From the NCBI GenBank assembly GCA_024680795.1, contig JAILBR010000060.1:1-38141 (forward strand): a DNA stretch of 38,141 nt, read 5' to 3'. The stretch comes from Bacilli bacterium (GTDB lineage: Bacteria; Bacillota_I; Bacilli_A; RFN20; CAG-826). A program made the translations under genes and the position numbers. The notes beneath the pieces are model-generated. The model did no database searches. It worked only from the letters and a program-made list of their open reading frames with translations, and had not been told where the DNA came from. The number at the start of each line of letters is the position of its first letter. The stretch's first letter is position 1. This document shows positions 7,047 through 15,184 of the stretch, one piece after another.

Positions 7047-7820
7047 ATGAAAAAATATACACTCATCACTGGTGGCGCGAGCGGACTAGGAATTGAACTA
7101 TCAAAAAGATTCGCCAAAGACAAACATGACTTATTATTGATATCTTCCAATTTAGATAAGCTAAATGCCGCTAAAGAAGAATTAGAAAAAGAATATGGAG
7201 TGGAAGTTAGAGTCCTCGCTCTTGATTTATCTGATAATCGTAACTTTAACAAAGTTAAAGAATATGTAGAAAATAACAATATAAAAGTAAACAATCTCAT
7301 TAACTGTGCTGGATTTGGTGATCGCACAGATTTCAAAGATATGGACATTGATAAACAAATCAGAATGATTGAACTCAACTGTAACTGTCCTTTATATTTA
7401 ATGAGGCTATTTGTTAACGACATGATTAACGAAAAAGAAGGTCATATCATGAACATTAATTCAATTGCTGCCTTCTTCCCTGGCCCATATATGTGTACAT
7501 ATCACGCTAGTAAAGCGTTCTTATTAAATATTAGTGAAGCCATTGAAAGAGAACTTAAAGGTACAAATGTCAAATTAACAACTATTTGCCCTGGACCATT
7601 CACATCCGACTTTGTTGCTAAAGCTCATAATGATTATACTTTTAAAAAGATTAAACCTATCCCCGCTAGTAAAGTAGCAGATATATCTTATGAAGCATTT
7701 AACAAAAATAAATCTTTAAGAGTCATCGGCTTCAAGAATAGACTATTAATCTTCCTAACTAGATTAGTTCCTAGAAAACTAGTTACTAATGGCTCGGTTG
7801 GTAACATCAAGCAAGAATAA
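7047..7820 (+). CDS. short-chain dehydrogenase/reductase (DltE-like SDR)
   Basis: The 257-residue Rossmann protein carries the classical SDR marks: TGGASGLG for the cofactor at 8-15, NCAG in the middle, and a catalytic Ser139, Tyr152 and Lys156 (YHASK). It should oxidise or reduce a small hydroxy or keto substrate with NAD(H) or NADP(H); the substrate cannot be read from sequence. The ATG at 7047 is preferred over 7032 because GGAGAG sits 7 nt before it and because family members begin with the first beta strand. It is divergent from pepP and convergent with recN. Confidence 0.88.
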   Translation: MKKYTLITGGASGLGIELSKRFAKDKHDLLLISSNLDKLNAAKEELEKEYGVEVRVLALDLSDNRNFNKVKEYVENNNIKVNNLINCAGFGDRTDFKDMDIDKQIRMIELNCNCPLYLMRLFVNDMINEKEGHIMNINSIAAFFPGPYMCTYHASKAFLLNISEAIERELKGTNVKLTTICPGPFTSDFVAKAHNDYTFKKIKPIPASKVADISYEAFNKNKSLRVIGFKNRLLIFLTRLVPRKLVTNGSVGNIKQE

Positions 7821-7826
7821 GAAAAG

Positions 7827-7848
7827 AATCGCCCGTTGGCGATTTTAT
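7827..7848. terminator. terminator between two convergent genes
   Basis: The stem AATCGCC / GGCGATT (7827-7833, 7838-7844) with loop CGTT has a T-rich tail on both strands. It ends the SDR gene on the plus strand and abuts the recN stop on the minus strand. Confidence 0.7.
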
Positions 7849-9521
7849 TCTTTGTTGAGGATCATTTCTTTAGCATAATCTAGCTGGCTTTGTGTGACTT
7901 TGCCACCGCTGATCATTGATGCTATTTCATATATCTTTTCTTCTAAAGATAATTCCTTAATGGTGGTGTATGTTCTTCCTTTAACCACTTTTTTAGATAT
8001 CTTAATATGACTATTTGATAAAGAAGCAACTTGAGGAAGGTGAGTAATTGATATTACTTGTGTGCTTAACGATATATTAAATATCTTTAATGCAACTTTG
8101 CGAGCAATTTCCCCGCTTATACCTGTATCAACTTCATCAAAGATGATAGTGGAAATCTTTTGCGATTTTATGAATAAAGCCTTGATGGCAAGCATGATTC
8201 TACTCATTTCGCCGCCAGAAACAACTTTGGCTAGTGGTTTTAAACCTTCACCAACATTTGTTTCAATTAAGAAATCTATTTCATCTATCCCGTTTTCTTT
8301 GAAGATATCTAAAGATAAAGAAGGAGATTTTTCACTAGTTGCAAAAGCAATTTGGAATAGAGATGATAACGCTAAATCTTTTAAGTTGGCCATTAATTCT
8401 TTTTCGATGGTTTTGCTAATGCCTTTACGAATTTCACTTAGTTCTTTAGCGGCCTCATAAGTTTTATTATATGCTTCTGATAATTCTTTTCTCTTTTCTT
8501 CTAAGGATATATCTAAATCTTCATCGCTTTGTAAAAGGGTCTTTAATTCTTTTTGATATTCGATGAGTTCTTCTATGCTCTTGCCATATTTCTTTTTAAG
8601 AAGAGCAATATCATTTCTTCTGGTTTCAATCTCATCTAGTTCTTTTGGATTGTAATTGATGTGATTAAATTTATACTTTAAATCATCATAAATTGACTCT
8701 AGTTCGTAGTAGTAATTATTGAGGCTCTCATATAATGGTCTATATTCACTTTGATAATCTTGTAGCTTTTCAAGGTTTTCTTTTATTTGATAAATATCAT
8801 CAAGTGAGTCTTTATCAATTGTGGACTTTATTTCGGCGAGCAAGTCATAAATTTTATCGTAGTTTTTAAGAAAATCCGCTCTAGAAGTAAGATCTTCTTC
8901 TTCGCCGACAACAAGGTTATATGCTTCTAGTTCTTGTAATTCAAATTCATATGTTTCTCTTTCCTTTTTTATGTGGTCTATTTTGTTAGATAACGCAACA
9001 AAGTCGGCCTCTTTTTGCCTTAAAGCATCTAAAAGAAGGAGATATTTTTCTTTATATTCGTTGACTAAATCAAATCTATAACCATCAATAATATCTAGAT
9101 AATTCTCTTTATTAAGGAGTTTAACCATATCAAATTGTTGATGTATATCTGCAAGATATTTGCTAACGGTCTTTAATTCATTTAAAGTGATTGTTTTATC
9201 ATTAATTTTAACAACGTTTTTACTTTCTGAAATGGTTCTTGAAACAGTGATGGTGTTATCACTATATGGAATATCTAATTTATCTAAAGCAGAATTTAAT
9301 CTAGCGTTTCTAAAAACGAATATTCCTGTAATAGTGGCCTTATCTTCACCATTACGAATCATTTCTAAAGACGCTCTTTCTCCAAGGAGAAGAGATATAG
9401 AATCTATAATCAAACTTTTACCAGCGCCAGTTTCACCTGTTAATACTGTTAAACCTTCTTTGAAGGAAATATCAATATCTTCGATGATAGCGAAATTTTT
9501 AACACTCAATTTTGTTAACAT
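7845..9521 (-). CDS. recN: DNA repair ATPase RecN
   Basis: The 558-residue SMC-like ATPase acts early in double-strand break repair and recombination. The N-terminal lobe has Walker A GETGAGKS at 29-36 after the typical opening IKNFAII-like strand. A long coiled coil fills about 150-380. The C-terminal lobe has the ABC signature VVSGGEMSR (about 434) and Walker B IIFDEVDTGISG (about 459), followed by the HLPQVAS His switch. Length is normal. There is no visible ribosome site before the ATG; instead a TATAAT box ends only 6 nt upstream, so the mRNA is probably leaderless or nearly so. Confidence 0.96.
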   Translation of the reverse strand: MLTKLSVKNFAIIEDIDISFKEGLTVLTGETGAGKSLIIDSISLLLGERASLEMIRNGEDKATITGIFVFRNARLNSALDKLDIPYSDNTITVSRTISESKNVVKINDKTITLNELKTVSKYLADIHQQFDMVKLLNKENYLDIIDGYRFDLVNEYKEKYLLLLDALRQKEADFVALSNKIDHIKKERETYEFELQELEAYNLVVGEEEDLTSRADFLKNYDKIYDLLAEIKSTIDKDSLDDIYQIKENLEKLQDYQSEYRPLYESLNNYYYELESIYDDLKYKFNHINYNPKELDEIETRRNDIALLKKKYGKSIEELIEYQKELKTLLQSDEDLDISLEEKRKELSEAYNKTYEAAKELSEIRKGISKTIEKELMANLKDLALSSLFQIAFATSEKSPSLSLDIFKENGIDEIDFLIETNVGEGLKPLAKVVSGGEMSRIMLAIKALFIKSQKISTIIFDEVDTGISGEIARKVALKIFNISLSTQVISITHLPQVASLSNSHIKISKKVVKGRTYTTIKELSLEEKIYEIASMISGGKVTQSQLDYAKEMILNKE

Positions 9522-9527
9522 GCAAAT

Positions 9528-9557
9528 ATTATATATTTATTATGCGTATATATACAA
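9528..9557 (-). promoter_or_regulatory. recN promoter placed for a leaderless transcript
   Basis: On the minus strand TATAAT occupies 9533-9528 and a weak -35 TTGTAT 9557-9552, 18 bp apart. Transcription would begin at or within a base or two of the recN ATG (9521). Confidence 0.5.
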
Positions 9558-9618
9558 GAGGATAAATAGTATTTTTCAAAAATAAAATTTTTGAATACAT
9601 CGTTTTTTATAATAATAC

Positions 9619-9648
9619 TTGAATAATTGCTCAAATGTTCAATATAAT
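9619..9648 (+). promoter_or_regulatory. metal-operon promoter with SmtB/ArsR-type operator
   Basis: An 11-2-11 imperfect palindrome, TTGAATAATTG (9619-9629), CT, CAAATGTTCAA (9632-9642), spans the space between a TTGAAT -35 and the TATAAT -10 at 9643-9648. Placement and form match known SmtB/CzrA operators. The repressor coded just downstream should bind here and release on metal binding. Confidence 0.75.
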
Positions 9649-9665
9649 ATAGGCGAGGTGAGGAT

Positions 9666-9977
9666 ATGGAAAGTAAAAAACAAGAACTTAACTTAGAACT
9701 AGATGACTATATCGAAGATGTTGCAGATCTATTTAAAATACTCGGCGACAAAACAAGAACAAAGATTCTCTCGGTATTGCAAAAAGGGGAAGCAAACGTC
9801 TCAACAATATCTGAACTAGTGGGATTACCAATATCCGCTATCTCACATCAGCTTAGAACTTTAAGACAAGCTAAACTGATTAAACCTACAAAAGTGGGAA
9901 AGGAAGTCTTCTATTCATTAGATGACGAACATGTATCATTAATATTTGAATGTGCATTAGCGCACGTAAAGGAGTAG
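9666..9977 (+). CDS. ArsR/SmtB-family metal-sensing repressor, alpha-5 zinc site
   Basis: The 103-residue winged-helix repressor has its recognition helix at about 55-70 (PISAISHQLRTLRQ). The C-terminal helix holds Asp87, His89, His100 and Glu103, the same four-ligand set and spacing as the alpha-5 site of SmtB. The alpha-3 cysteine site of lead/cadmium sensors is absent. It is therefore most likely a zinc (or cobalt) sensor that leaves DNA when metal is bound. It leads a three-gene operon with an HMA protein and a P1B ATPase and probably represses it through the palindrome at 9619-9642. Its GAGGTGAGG ribosome site is strong. Confidence 0.9.
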   Translation: MESKKQELNLELDDYIEDVADLFKILGDKTRTKILSVLQKGEANVSTISELVGLPISAISHQLRTLRQAKLIKPTKVGKEVFYSLDDEHVSLIFECALAHVKE

Positions 9978-9981
9978 TAAC

Positions 9982-10197
9982 ATGAAAAAAACATATAAAA
10001 TTGAAGTTGATTGCGCTGTTTGTGCTGGCAAAGTGCAAGATGCGATGAGCAAAGTGGAAGGCGTTAACTCTGTCACTGTTAACTTTATGACGCAAAAAAT
10101 GATCATCGATATTGATGATGAAAAGTTTGATGAAGTGCTAAAAAAGGCTATCAAGGCCGCTAAAAGAGTCGAATCAGACTTCGAGGTATACTTCTAA
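9982..10197 (+). CDS. free-standing heavy-metal-associated (HMA) domain protein
   Basis: The 71-residue protein is a single ferredoxin-like HMA domain with the metal loop DCAVC (Cys11, Cys14). Proteins of this type bind a soft or transition metal ion and pass it to a partner. Its stop TAA shares one base with the start of the P-type ATPase gene, so the two are translationally coupled. That ATPase lacks the HMA domain normally found at its N terminus, so this protein probably supplies it in trans. An Asp before the first Cys is typical of zinc/cadmium HMA domains. Confidence 0.88.
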   Translation: MKKTYKIEVDCAVCAGKVQDAMSKVEGVNSVTVNFMTQKMIIDIDDEKFDEVLKKAIKAAKRVESDFEVYF

Positions 10198-12068
10198 TGA
10201 GCAAAAAGCTCAAGAAAAGGCTTATAAGAATTATCATTACGGCAAGTTTATATTTGCCGATTTTGATTGCTGATAAAATAATCAATCTTTCAACAGTCAT
10301 ACCAAATACTGACTTAGGATGGCTTTTGCCATTATCTATCTATGTCGTAATTTATTTAATTATTGCCTATGACATTTTGATAAAGGCCGGAAAAAATATA
10401 ATTCGCGGCCAAGTTTTTGACGAAAACTTTTTAATGATTGTTGCAACTTTCGGTGCTTTTGTAATCATGGAATTTCCAGAAGCAGTTGCGGTCATGCTAT
10501 TTTATCAAGTAGGTGAATTTTTCCAAGATCTTGCAGTTGGAAAAAGTAGACAATCTATTGCAGAATTAATGGATATTCGCCCAGATTTTGCTAATTTAAT
10601 CCATGAAAACGGGGAAATTGAAGTTACAGACCCAGAACTAGTGGAAGTAGGTCAAATCATTAGAGTTGAACCAGGAGAAAAAATACCGCTCGATGGAACG
10701 ATTATTAGAGGCTCAACTTCTATTGACGCAAGAGCATTAACTGGTGAGTCTTTACCAGTTGATGTTGTCGAAGGTAGCGATGTAATTTCTGGCACCATTA
10801 ATCTATCTTCATCTATCGACATTGAGGTCAAAAAGGCCTATCAAGATAGTGCTGTTAACAAGATTTTAGAATTAGTCGAGAATTCTACGAATGTTAAATC
10901 CAAACAAGAGAACTTTATTACTAAATTTGCAAAATGGTATACCCCAATTGTTGTAATATCAGCCGTTTTACTTATTCTTATTGGCTCTTTAGTTACTAAA
11001 GATTGGATGAATTGGGTATCTAGAGGACTTAATTTCTTAGTTGTTTCATGTCCATGTGCGATTGTAATTTCTGTGCCTTTAAGTTTCTTTACTAGCATTG
11101 GCAAAGCAGCAAAGATTGGTATTTTAATCAAGGGATCAATGTATCTTGAAAACTTTAATAGAGCAAAAACTTTTGTTTTTGATAAGACAGGTACTTTGAC
11201 AAAAGGCAACTTTGCCGTTAGTGAAGTAATTCCAAAATATAGAAGAGAAGAGATACTTAAATATGCGGCAATTTGTGAGGGCCAATCAAACCATCCAATT
11301 GCGATGTCAATTAAAAAAGAGGCCGACTATGTTGCGAATTCGGATGTAATTTTAACAAATATTCCTGGCGAAGGTGTAGCAGCCAAAGATGGTAAAAAAG
11401 TCATTTTATGTGGTAATGCAAAGTTGCTTAGTAGATATGGAGTTAAATTCGAAGAAACAAACAAAGTAGGCACTTGTGTTTATGTTGCCATCAATAGTGA
11501 ATATTTAGGTGTTATTATCATTAAAGATGAAGTCAAAGAAGAAGCATATGATGCGATTAATTATTTATCAAAAGAAGGAATTAAGACCATTATGCTTTCT
11601 GGCGATAATGAAGAAGTGGCAAAAGATGTGGCTGATAAATTAAAACTATCTGAATATCATGCATCTTTATTGCCACAAGATAAAGTTTTGAAATTAGATG
11701 AAATACTCTCTTCTAAAAAAGAAAATGAATTAGTTGTTTATGTTGGTGATGGAATCAATGACGCTCCAGTTTTAGCTAGAAGTGATATTGGCGTTTCGAT
11801 GGGCGGGGTTGGAAGTGATGCCGCCATCGAGGCAAGCGATATTGTCCTTATAAACGATAATCTTAATAGTTTACTATTAACTAAAAAGATCGCGAAAAAA
11901 ACTATTACCATTGTTTATGAAAACATTATCTTTGCAATTGGTGTTAAGGTCGCAATCCTTATCTTATCTATATTTGGACTAGCACCTATTTGGCTAGCTA
12001 TCTTTGGTGATGTTGGTGTTGCTCTACTTTGTGTTTTCAACGCCATGCGGAGCGGAAAAATTAAATAA
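10197..12068 (+). CDS. P1B-type zinc/cadmium-transporting ATPase (CadA/ZntA-like)
   Basis: The 623-residue pump exports metal at the cost of ATP. Motifs are all present: TGES at 182-185 (actuator), CPC at 285-287 in the transport helix, DKTGT with the phosphorylated Asp329, the nucleotide-site HP at 366-367, GDGIND at 517-522, and Asp605 in GDVG of the last helix pair. CPC together with that Asp marks the P1B-2 (Zn, Cd, Pb) subgroup, in agreement with the alpha-5 sensor upstream. No HMA domain or His-rich tail precedes the first membrane helix; the domain is supplied by the preceding gene. Confidence 0.93.
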   Translation: MSKKLKKRLIRIIITASLYLPILIADKIINLSTVIPNTDLGWLLPLSIYVVIYLIIAYDILIKAGKNIIRGQVFDENFLMIVATFGAFVIMEFPEAVAVMLFYQVGEFFQDLAVGKSRQSIAELMDIRPDFANLIHENGEIEVTDPELVEVGQIIRVEPGEKIPLDGTIIRGSTSIDARALTGESLPVDVVEGSDVISGTINLSSSIDIEVKKAYQDSAVNKILELVENSTNVKSKQENFITKFAKWYTPIVVISAVLLILIGSLVTKDWMNWVSRGLNFLVVSCPCAIVISVPLSFFTSIGKAAKIGILIKGSMYLENFNRAKTFVFDKTGTLTKGNFAVSEVIPKYRREEILKYAAICEGQSNHPIAMSIKKEADYVANSDVILTNIPGEGVAAKDGKKVILCGNAKLLSRYGVKFEETNKVGTCVYVAINSEYLGVIIIKDEVKEEAYDAINYLSKEGIKTIMLSGDNEEVAKDVADKLKLSEYHASLLPQDKVLKLDEILSSKKENELVVYVGDGINDAPVLARSDIGVSMGGVGSDAAIEASDIVLINDNLNSLLLTKKIAKKTITIVYENIIFAIGVKVAILILSIFGLAPIWLAIFGDVGVALLCVFNAMRSGKIK

Positions 12069-12109
12069 TACATAGATTTTGTGTTTATGTTGTTGTTTAA
12101 TTATTTCAT

Positions 12110-12186
12110 GCGCCCTTAATTCAACTGGATAGAATGCCAGACTTCGAATCTGGAAGTTGAGGGTTCGAGTCCTTCAGGGCGCGCCA
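12110..12186 (+). tRNA. tRNA-Arg (anticodon TCG)
   Basis: The acceptor strands GCGCCCT and AGGGCGC pair fully. The anticodon stem CCAGA/TCTGG closes loop CTTCGAA with anticodon TCG. The T loop is GTTCGAGT and the CCA end is encoded at 12184-12186. Confidence 0.95.
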
Positions 12187-12196
12187 AACAAAAAAT

Positions 12197-12224
12197 AACG
12201 GCATGATGATATTTATGCCGTTTT
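12197..12224. terminator. bidirectional terminator after tRNA-Arg
   Basis: AACGGCAT (12197-12204) pairs with ATGCCGTT (12215-12222). T-runs lie on both sides, so it serves the tRNA on the plus strand and the flavoprotein gene on the minus strand. Confidence 0.8.
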
Positions 12225-12246
12225 ATTTATAAATAGATATTGATAG

Positions 12247-13467
12247 TTATCTTTTTAAGATTGATAAAGCGCATTTAATACTCGATGTTATAGTGAATCT
12301 TAAATTGTAACCGCCGCAATAACCATCAACATTTAACATCTCACCGACAAAATATGTATTTTGTATATGCTTATTCTCAAAATCTTTGGTGATGTTTATT
12401 AAAGGTATTCCCCCTACGGTGACTTGTGAGAACTCTTGTCCATAAAATGAATCAACATGAAATGATTCTTTTAACATCATTTGACTTAAGACTAATTCAT
12501 TTTTAGAAGTAACAATCTCTTGTGGATTGACATTGTGTTTACATAATAGATAATCAACGTACTCTTCCTTAAAATATTTCATTAAGAAATCTTTGGACTG
12601 AACTCCATATCCTTTCTTAGATATATCGTTAAAGTACTTCTCAGGCAATCCGACTATAATTTCAAAATCATCTAAACATCCTGATATAGGTTTTTCTATT
12701 TGAGGATATAAAGATGAATCGTTATAAAAACGTCTTAATATGTCTGATGATAAGTTAAGGATAGGAATACCACTCAATCCATCTTTTTTAAATTGGACTT
12801 CCCCAAAATATTTTTTATATGGTTTACCATTTTCTTTTAGAGTAACATTTGCCATAAAGCGGCAGCCAAATAGATTAGAAACATTTTCTTTGAGCTTTAT
12901 TGGACACAGACCATTGTGAAATCCATCTAAATAAATATCTAACTTTTCTAATATGGCCACCATTTTATCATTCATTCCGCCGGTGGCGAAAACTACATAT
13001 TCAGATTCATATGTGCTATCTTTGCAAATTAATTTATAAAGTGATGGGTTGTGATTAACTATCTCGATATCCACCAATTCATCGTTTATAACATGAATGC
13101 CAAGTTTTCTAACTCTATGTGTTAAATTCTTTACAAGCTGAGGGGCGCTTTCGTGAGTTGGATAATATCCATAATCCTTAATTGTTTTTGTTTCTATTCC
13201 AACTTCACTTAAATAAGTAAAATAACTATCTAAATTAATATCGTGATATAAATCTTTTAAAAGATCGTGAGATTCGAGGTTATAGGCTAAAATGTCGTCA
13301 TCCATTGGGGCCATGTTGCATTTTCCGCCTCCAGTCATCGCTAACTTCCTACCTAACTTCTTATCTTTTTCAATGATAAAAACATCAATCGATGGATCTC
13401 TTTGCTTGATAAGAATGGATGATATTAAAGCAGCAGAACCGCCCCCAATAAAAGTAACTCTTTTCAT
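12247..13467 (-). CDS. HI0933/YhiN-family flavoprotein
   Basis: The 406-residue protein has an FAD-binding Rossmann start (IGGGSAALISS, about 7-17), the family block GRKLAMTGGGKCN (about 44-56), and the typical end GEMLNVDGYCGGYNLRFT with a hydrophobic tail. Family members are predicted NAD(P)/FAD-dependent oxidoreductases; some gut relatives act in bile-acid dehydroxylation, but most have no assigned substrate, so none is claimed here. The gene has no ribosome site; an extended -10 box lies 12 nt before the ATG, leaving a leader of only a few bases. Confidence 0.85.
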   Translation of the reverse strand: MKRVTFIGGGSAALISSILIKQRDPSIDVFIIEKDKKLGRKLAMTGGGKCNMAPMDDDILAYNLESHDLLKDLYHDINLDSYFTYLSEVGIETKTIKDYGYYPTHESAPQLVKNLTHRVRKLGIHVINDELVDIEIVNHNPSLYKLICKDSTYESEYVVFATGGMNDKMVAILEKLDIYLDGFHNGLCPIKLKENVSNLFGCRFMANVTLKENGKPYKKYFGEVQFKKDGLSGIPILNLSSDILRRFYNDSSLYPQIEKPISGCLDDFEIIVGLPEKYFNDISKKGYGVQSKDFLMKYFKEEYVDYLLCKHNVNPQEIVTSKNELVLSQMMLKESFHVDSFYGQEFSQVTVGGIPLINITKDFENKHIQNTYFVGEMLNVDGYCGGYNLRFTITSSIKCALSILKR

Positions 13468-13479
13468 AACTAATTATTA

Positions 13480-13488
13480 ATTATATCA
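13480..13488 (-). promoter_or_regulatory. extended -10 promoter of the HI0933-family gene
   Basis: TGATATAAT reads on the minus strand from 13488 to 13480, with 12 bp between it and the ATG. No good -35 box is seen, as expected for an extended -10 promoter. Confidence 0.55.
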
Positions 13489-13517
13489 CAAATTTTGCTT
13501 TGATGGTTATATGTAAC

Positions 13518-13546
13518 AAAAAAGAGCCATGCAATAAGCATGACCC
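13518..13546 (-). terminator. terminator of the minus-strand oxidoreductase
   Basis: On the minus strand GGGTCATGC and GCATGGCTC form nine pairs (two G-U) around loop TTATT, followed by six T (complement of 13523-13518). Confidence 0.7.
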
Positions 13547-13566
13547 TTATTTCGACTTGTTTTTGA

Positions 13567-15027
13567 TTAGAAGAATCTACCAATAATATCTTTACTAGCA
13601 GCACATGTATCTTCCATATCGCCGAAGGAAATAATTTCGCCAGCGTAGAAGGTGTTCTTGTTACCTTGTAAAGCTTCTAATTTATCATACCAACCATCTG
13701 CGTAGTCTTTAGCAGAGACGTGTGGGCAGTAATAAACTTCTTGAGCAAAGTGTTTTTCTTTGATTGGGAAGCCAACTTTTACCATATCTTCATCCATGGT
13801 CTTTTGCGCAAATTCATAAGTGACATCTGGTGTACCTGTGTGGTTTGCTAGAGCATAGACAGTAACTGGGCAGTCATTACCAAGGTGTTGCCATCTATTA
13901 TAATAGACCATTGCGTGACCGAGTTTTTCTGGGACCATGTTTTCCACTAAGTAACCGGAGATAACTGGGCTCTTACCTTCATCGAAGGTAGCGATATAGT
14001 CGATATATCTTTCGTGGATAATCTTGGAGAATAAGTTCTTTTCTTCTTCAGTTGCATCTGCGTATTTAGCAAAGAGATCTAAAGGTGTAGTGACGATTAA
14101 ACGATCAAATTCTTCAGTCTTTTGTTTGCCATCTTTTCCTTTAATAGTTACTAAGACTTTGCCTTCTGGACGTTCAACTTTAACAACTTCAGTTTCTAAT
14201 AATGCTGGGTGTTTAAGTTTCTTATTAACATGTTCATAGATTTGTTGAGTACCATCTTGCCATGTCCATAATTGCATGTTGACGAATTCAAGAGCAGTGG
14301 TGACGTCAAGATATTTCATGACTAATGCCGTTGGAATTTCATCGAAGAAGCCATAACCGAAAGATGTGAATGGTGCAATCCAGATTCTTTGGACTTCTTC
14401 AACACCATTTAATTTACAGAATTCTGAGAATGGTAACGCTAAATCTTTAAGATTCGGGTTTTTACCTTTGATGTAGTTAGGGAATGATGTTTCTGGAGTA
14501 GCACCGCAGTGTCCATCGACACCCTTAGAAATACCGAAGTATTCACCTTTAGCAACGCCTAAGTGTCCATAACAGTCATAACCAACGTATTTGGTTTGCA
14601 TTAACTTGTTAAGTTTTTTCATTTGTTTCTTAAGCTTTAATAAACCTAAGAGTTTTTTCATTGAGAAGTCGATTTTTGGTTCGAATGGATGATCGATCTC
14701 ACCAGTAGTTTTACGGAATTCTCTTCTCATGTTTGGCTCGCCTGGTTTGAAATCAGGGCCTTTGTGGTAGTAACCACCGAATTCTTCCATTTCACTAACA
14801 GCGTGATAGGTGATAGCACCCATGATAGCGCCTGTTTCGAAGCTTCTTTCTTCTTCGACGCCGTTGTGCTTAACTTTTAATTTTGGTGACCAACATTTTC
14901 CGCCTACTTTATTTAATTTTTCGTAAATAACGTAGTTCTCATATCCCTTCTTTTCGAGATACATGGCAGCAGAAAGGCCAGCTGGTCCACCACCAATAAT
15001 ACAAATTCTTTGTTTTAAATCGCTCAT
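13567..15027 (-). CDS. FAD-dependent amine-oxidase-like oxidoreductase
   Basis: The 486-residue protein opens with an FAD-binding motif IIGGGPAGLSAA (10-21) followed by the E-K-x-x-x-x-GG run (YEKLNKVGGKCWS), the layout of amine oxidase or phytoene-desaturase-like flavoproteins. It ends in FYAGEIISFGDMEDT, which should complete the FAD site. No membrane segment is seen. Substrate is unknown. It is divergent from an MGDG-synthase-type glycosyltransferase across a 157-bp control region with a perfect inverted repeat, so the two may be co-regulated. The ribosome site AAGGAG lies unusually far (12 nt) from the ATG. Confidence 0.75.
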   Translation of the reverse strand: MSDLKQRICIIGGGPAGLSAAMYLEKKGYENYVIYEKLNKVGGKCWSPKLKVKHNGVEEERSFETGAIMGAITYHAVSEMEEFGGYYHKGPDFKPGEPNMRREFRKTTGEIDHPFEPKIDFSMKKLLGLLKLKKQMKKLNKLMQTKYVGYDCYGHLGVAKGEYFGISKGVDGHCGATPETSFPNYIKGKNPNLKDLALPFSEFCKLNGVEEVQRIWIAPFTSFGYGFFDEIPTALVMKYLDVTTALEFVNMQLWTWQDGTQQIYEHVNKKLKHPALLETEVVKVERPEGKVLVTIKGKDGKQKTEEFDRLIVTTPLDLFAKYADATEEEKNLFSKIIHERYIDYIATFDEGKSPVISGYLVENMVPEKLGHAMVYYNRWQHLGNDCPVTVYALANHTGTPDVTYEFAQKTMDEDMVKVGFPIKEKHFAQEVYYCPHVSAKDYADGWYDKLEALQGNKNTFYAGEIISFGDMEDTCAASKDIIGRFF

Positions 15028-15076
15028 ATTAAAAATATGCTCCTTATGTATCTAAATAATATCCCTGTTTTATCAA

Positions 15077-15099
15077 AAAATGAATAAATATTTCATTTT
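15077..15099. promoter_or_regulatory. perfect inverted repeat between divergent genes, candidate operator
   Basis: AAAATGAA (15077-15084) and TTCATTTT (15092-15099) are exact reverse complements around a 7-bp centre TAAATAT. It lies midway between the oxidoreductase start (15027) and the glycosyltransferase start (15185). It could bind the TetR protein coded at 16591, but no direct evidence links them. Confidence 0.45.
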
Positions 15100-15184
15100 G
15101 CAATCATCATTTGGTCATTTTTTCGTTATTTTTCTTTGTTTTTATGATAAATTTTATGTGAAAACTAGTTAGAGAGGCGATTTT

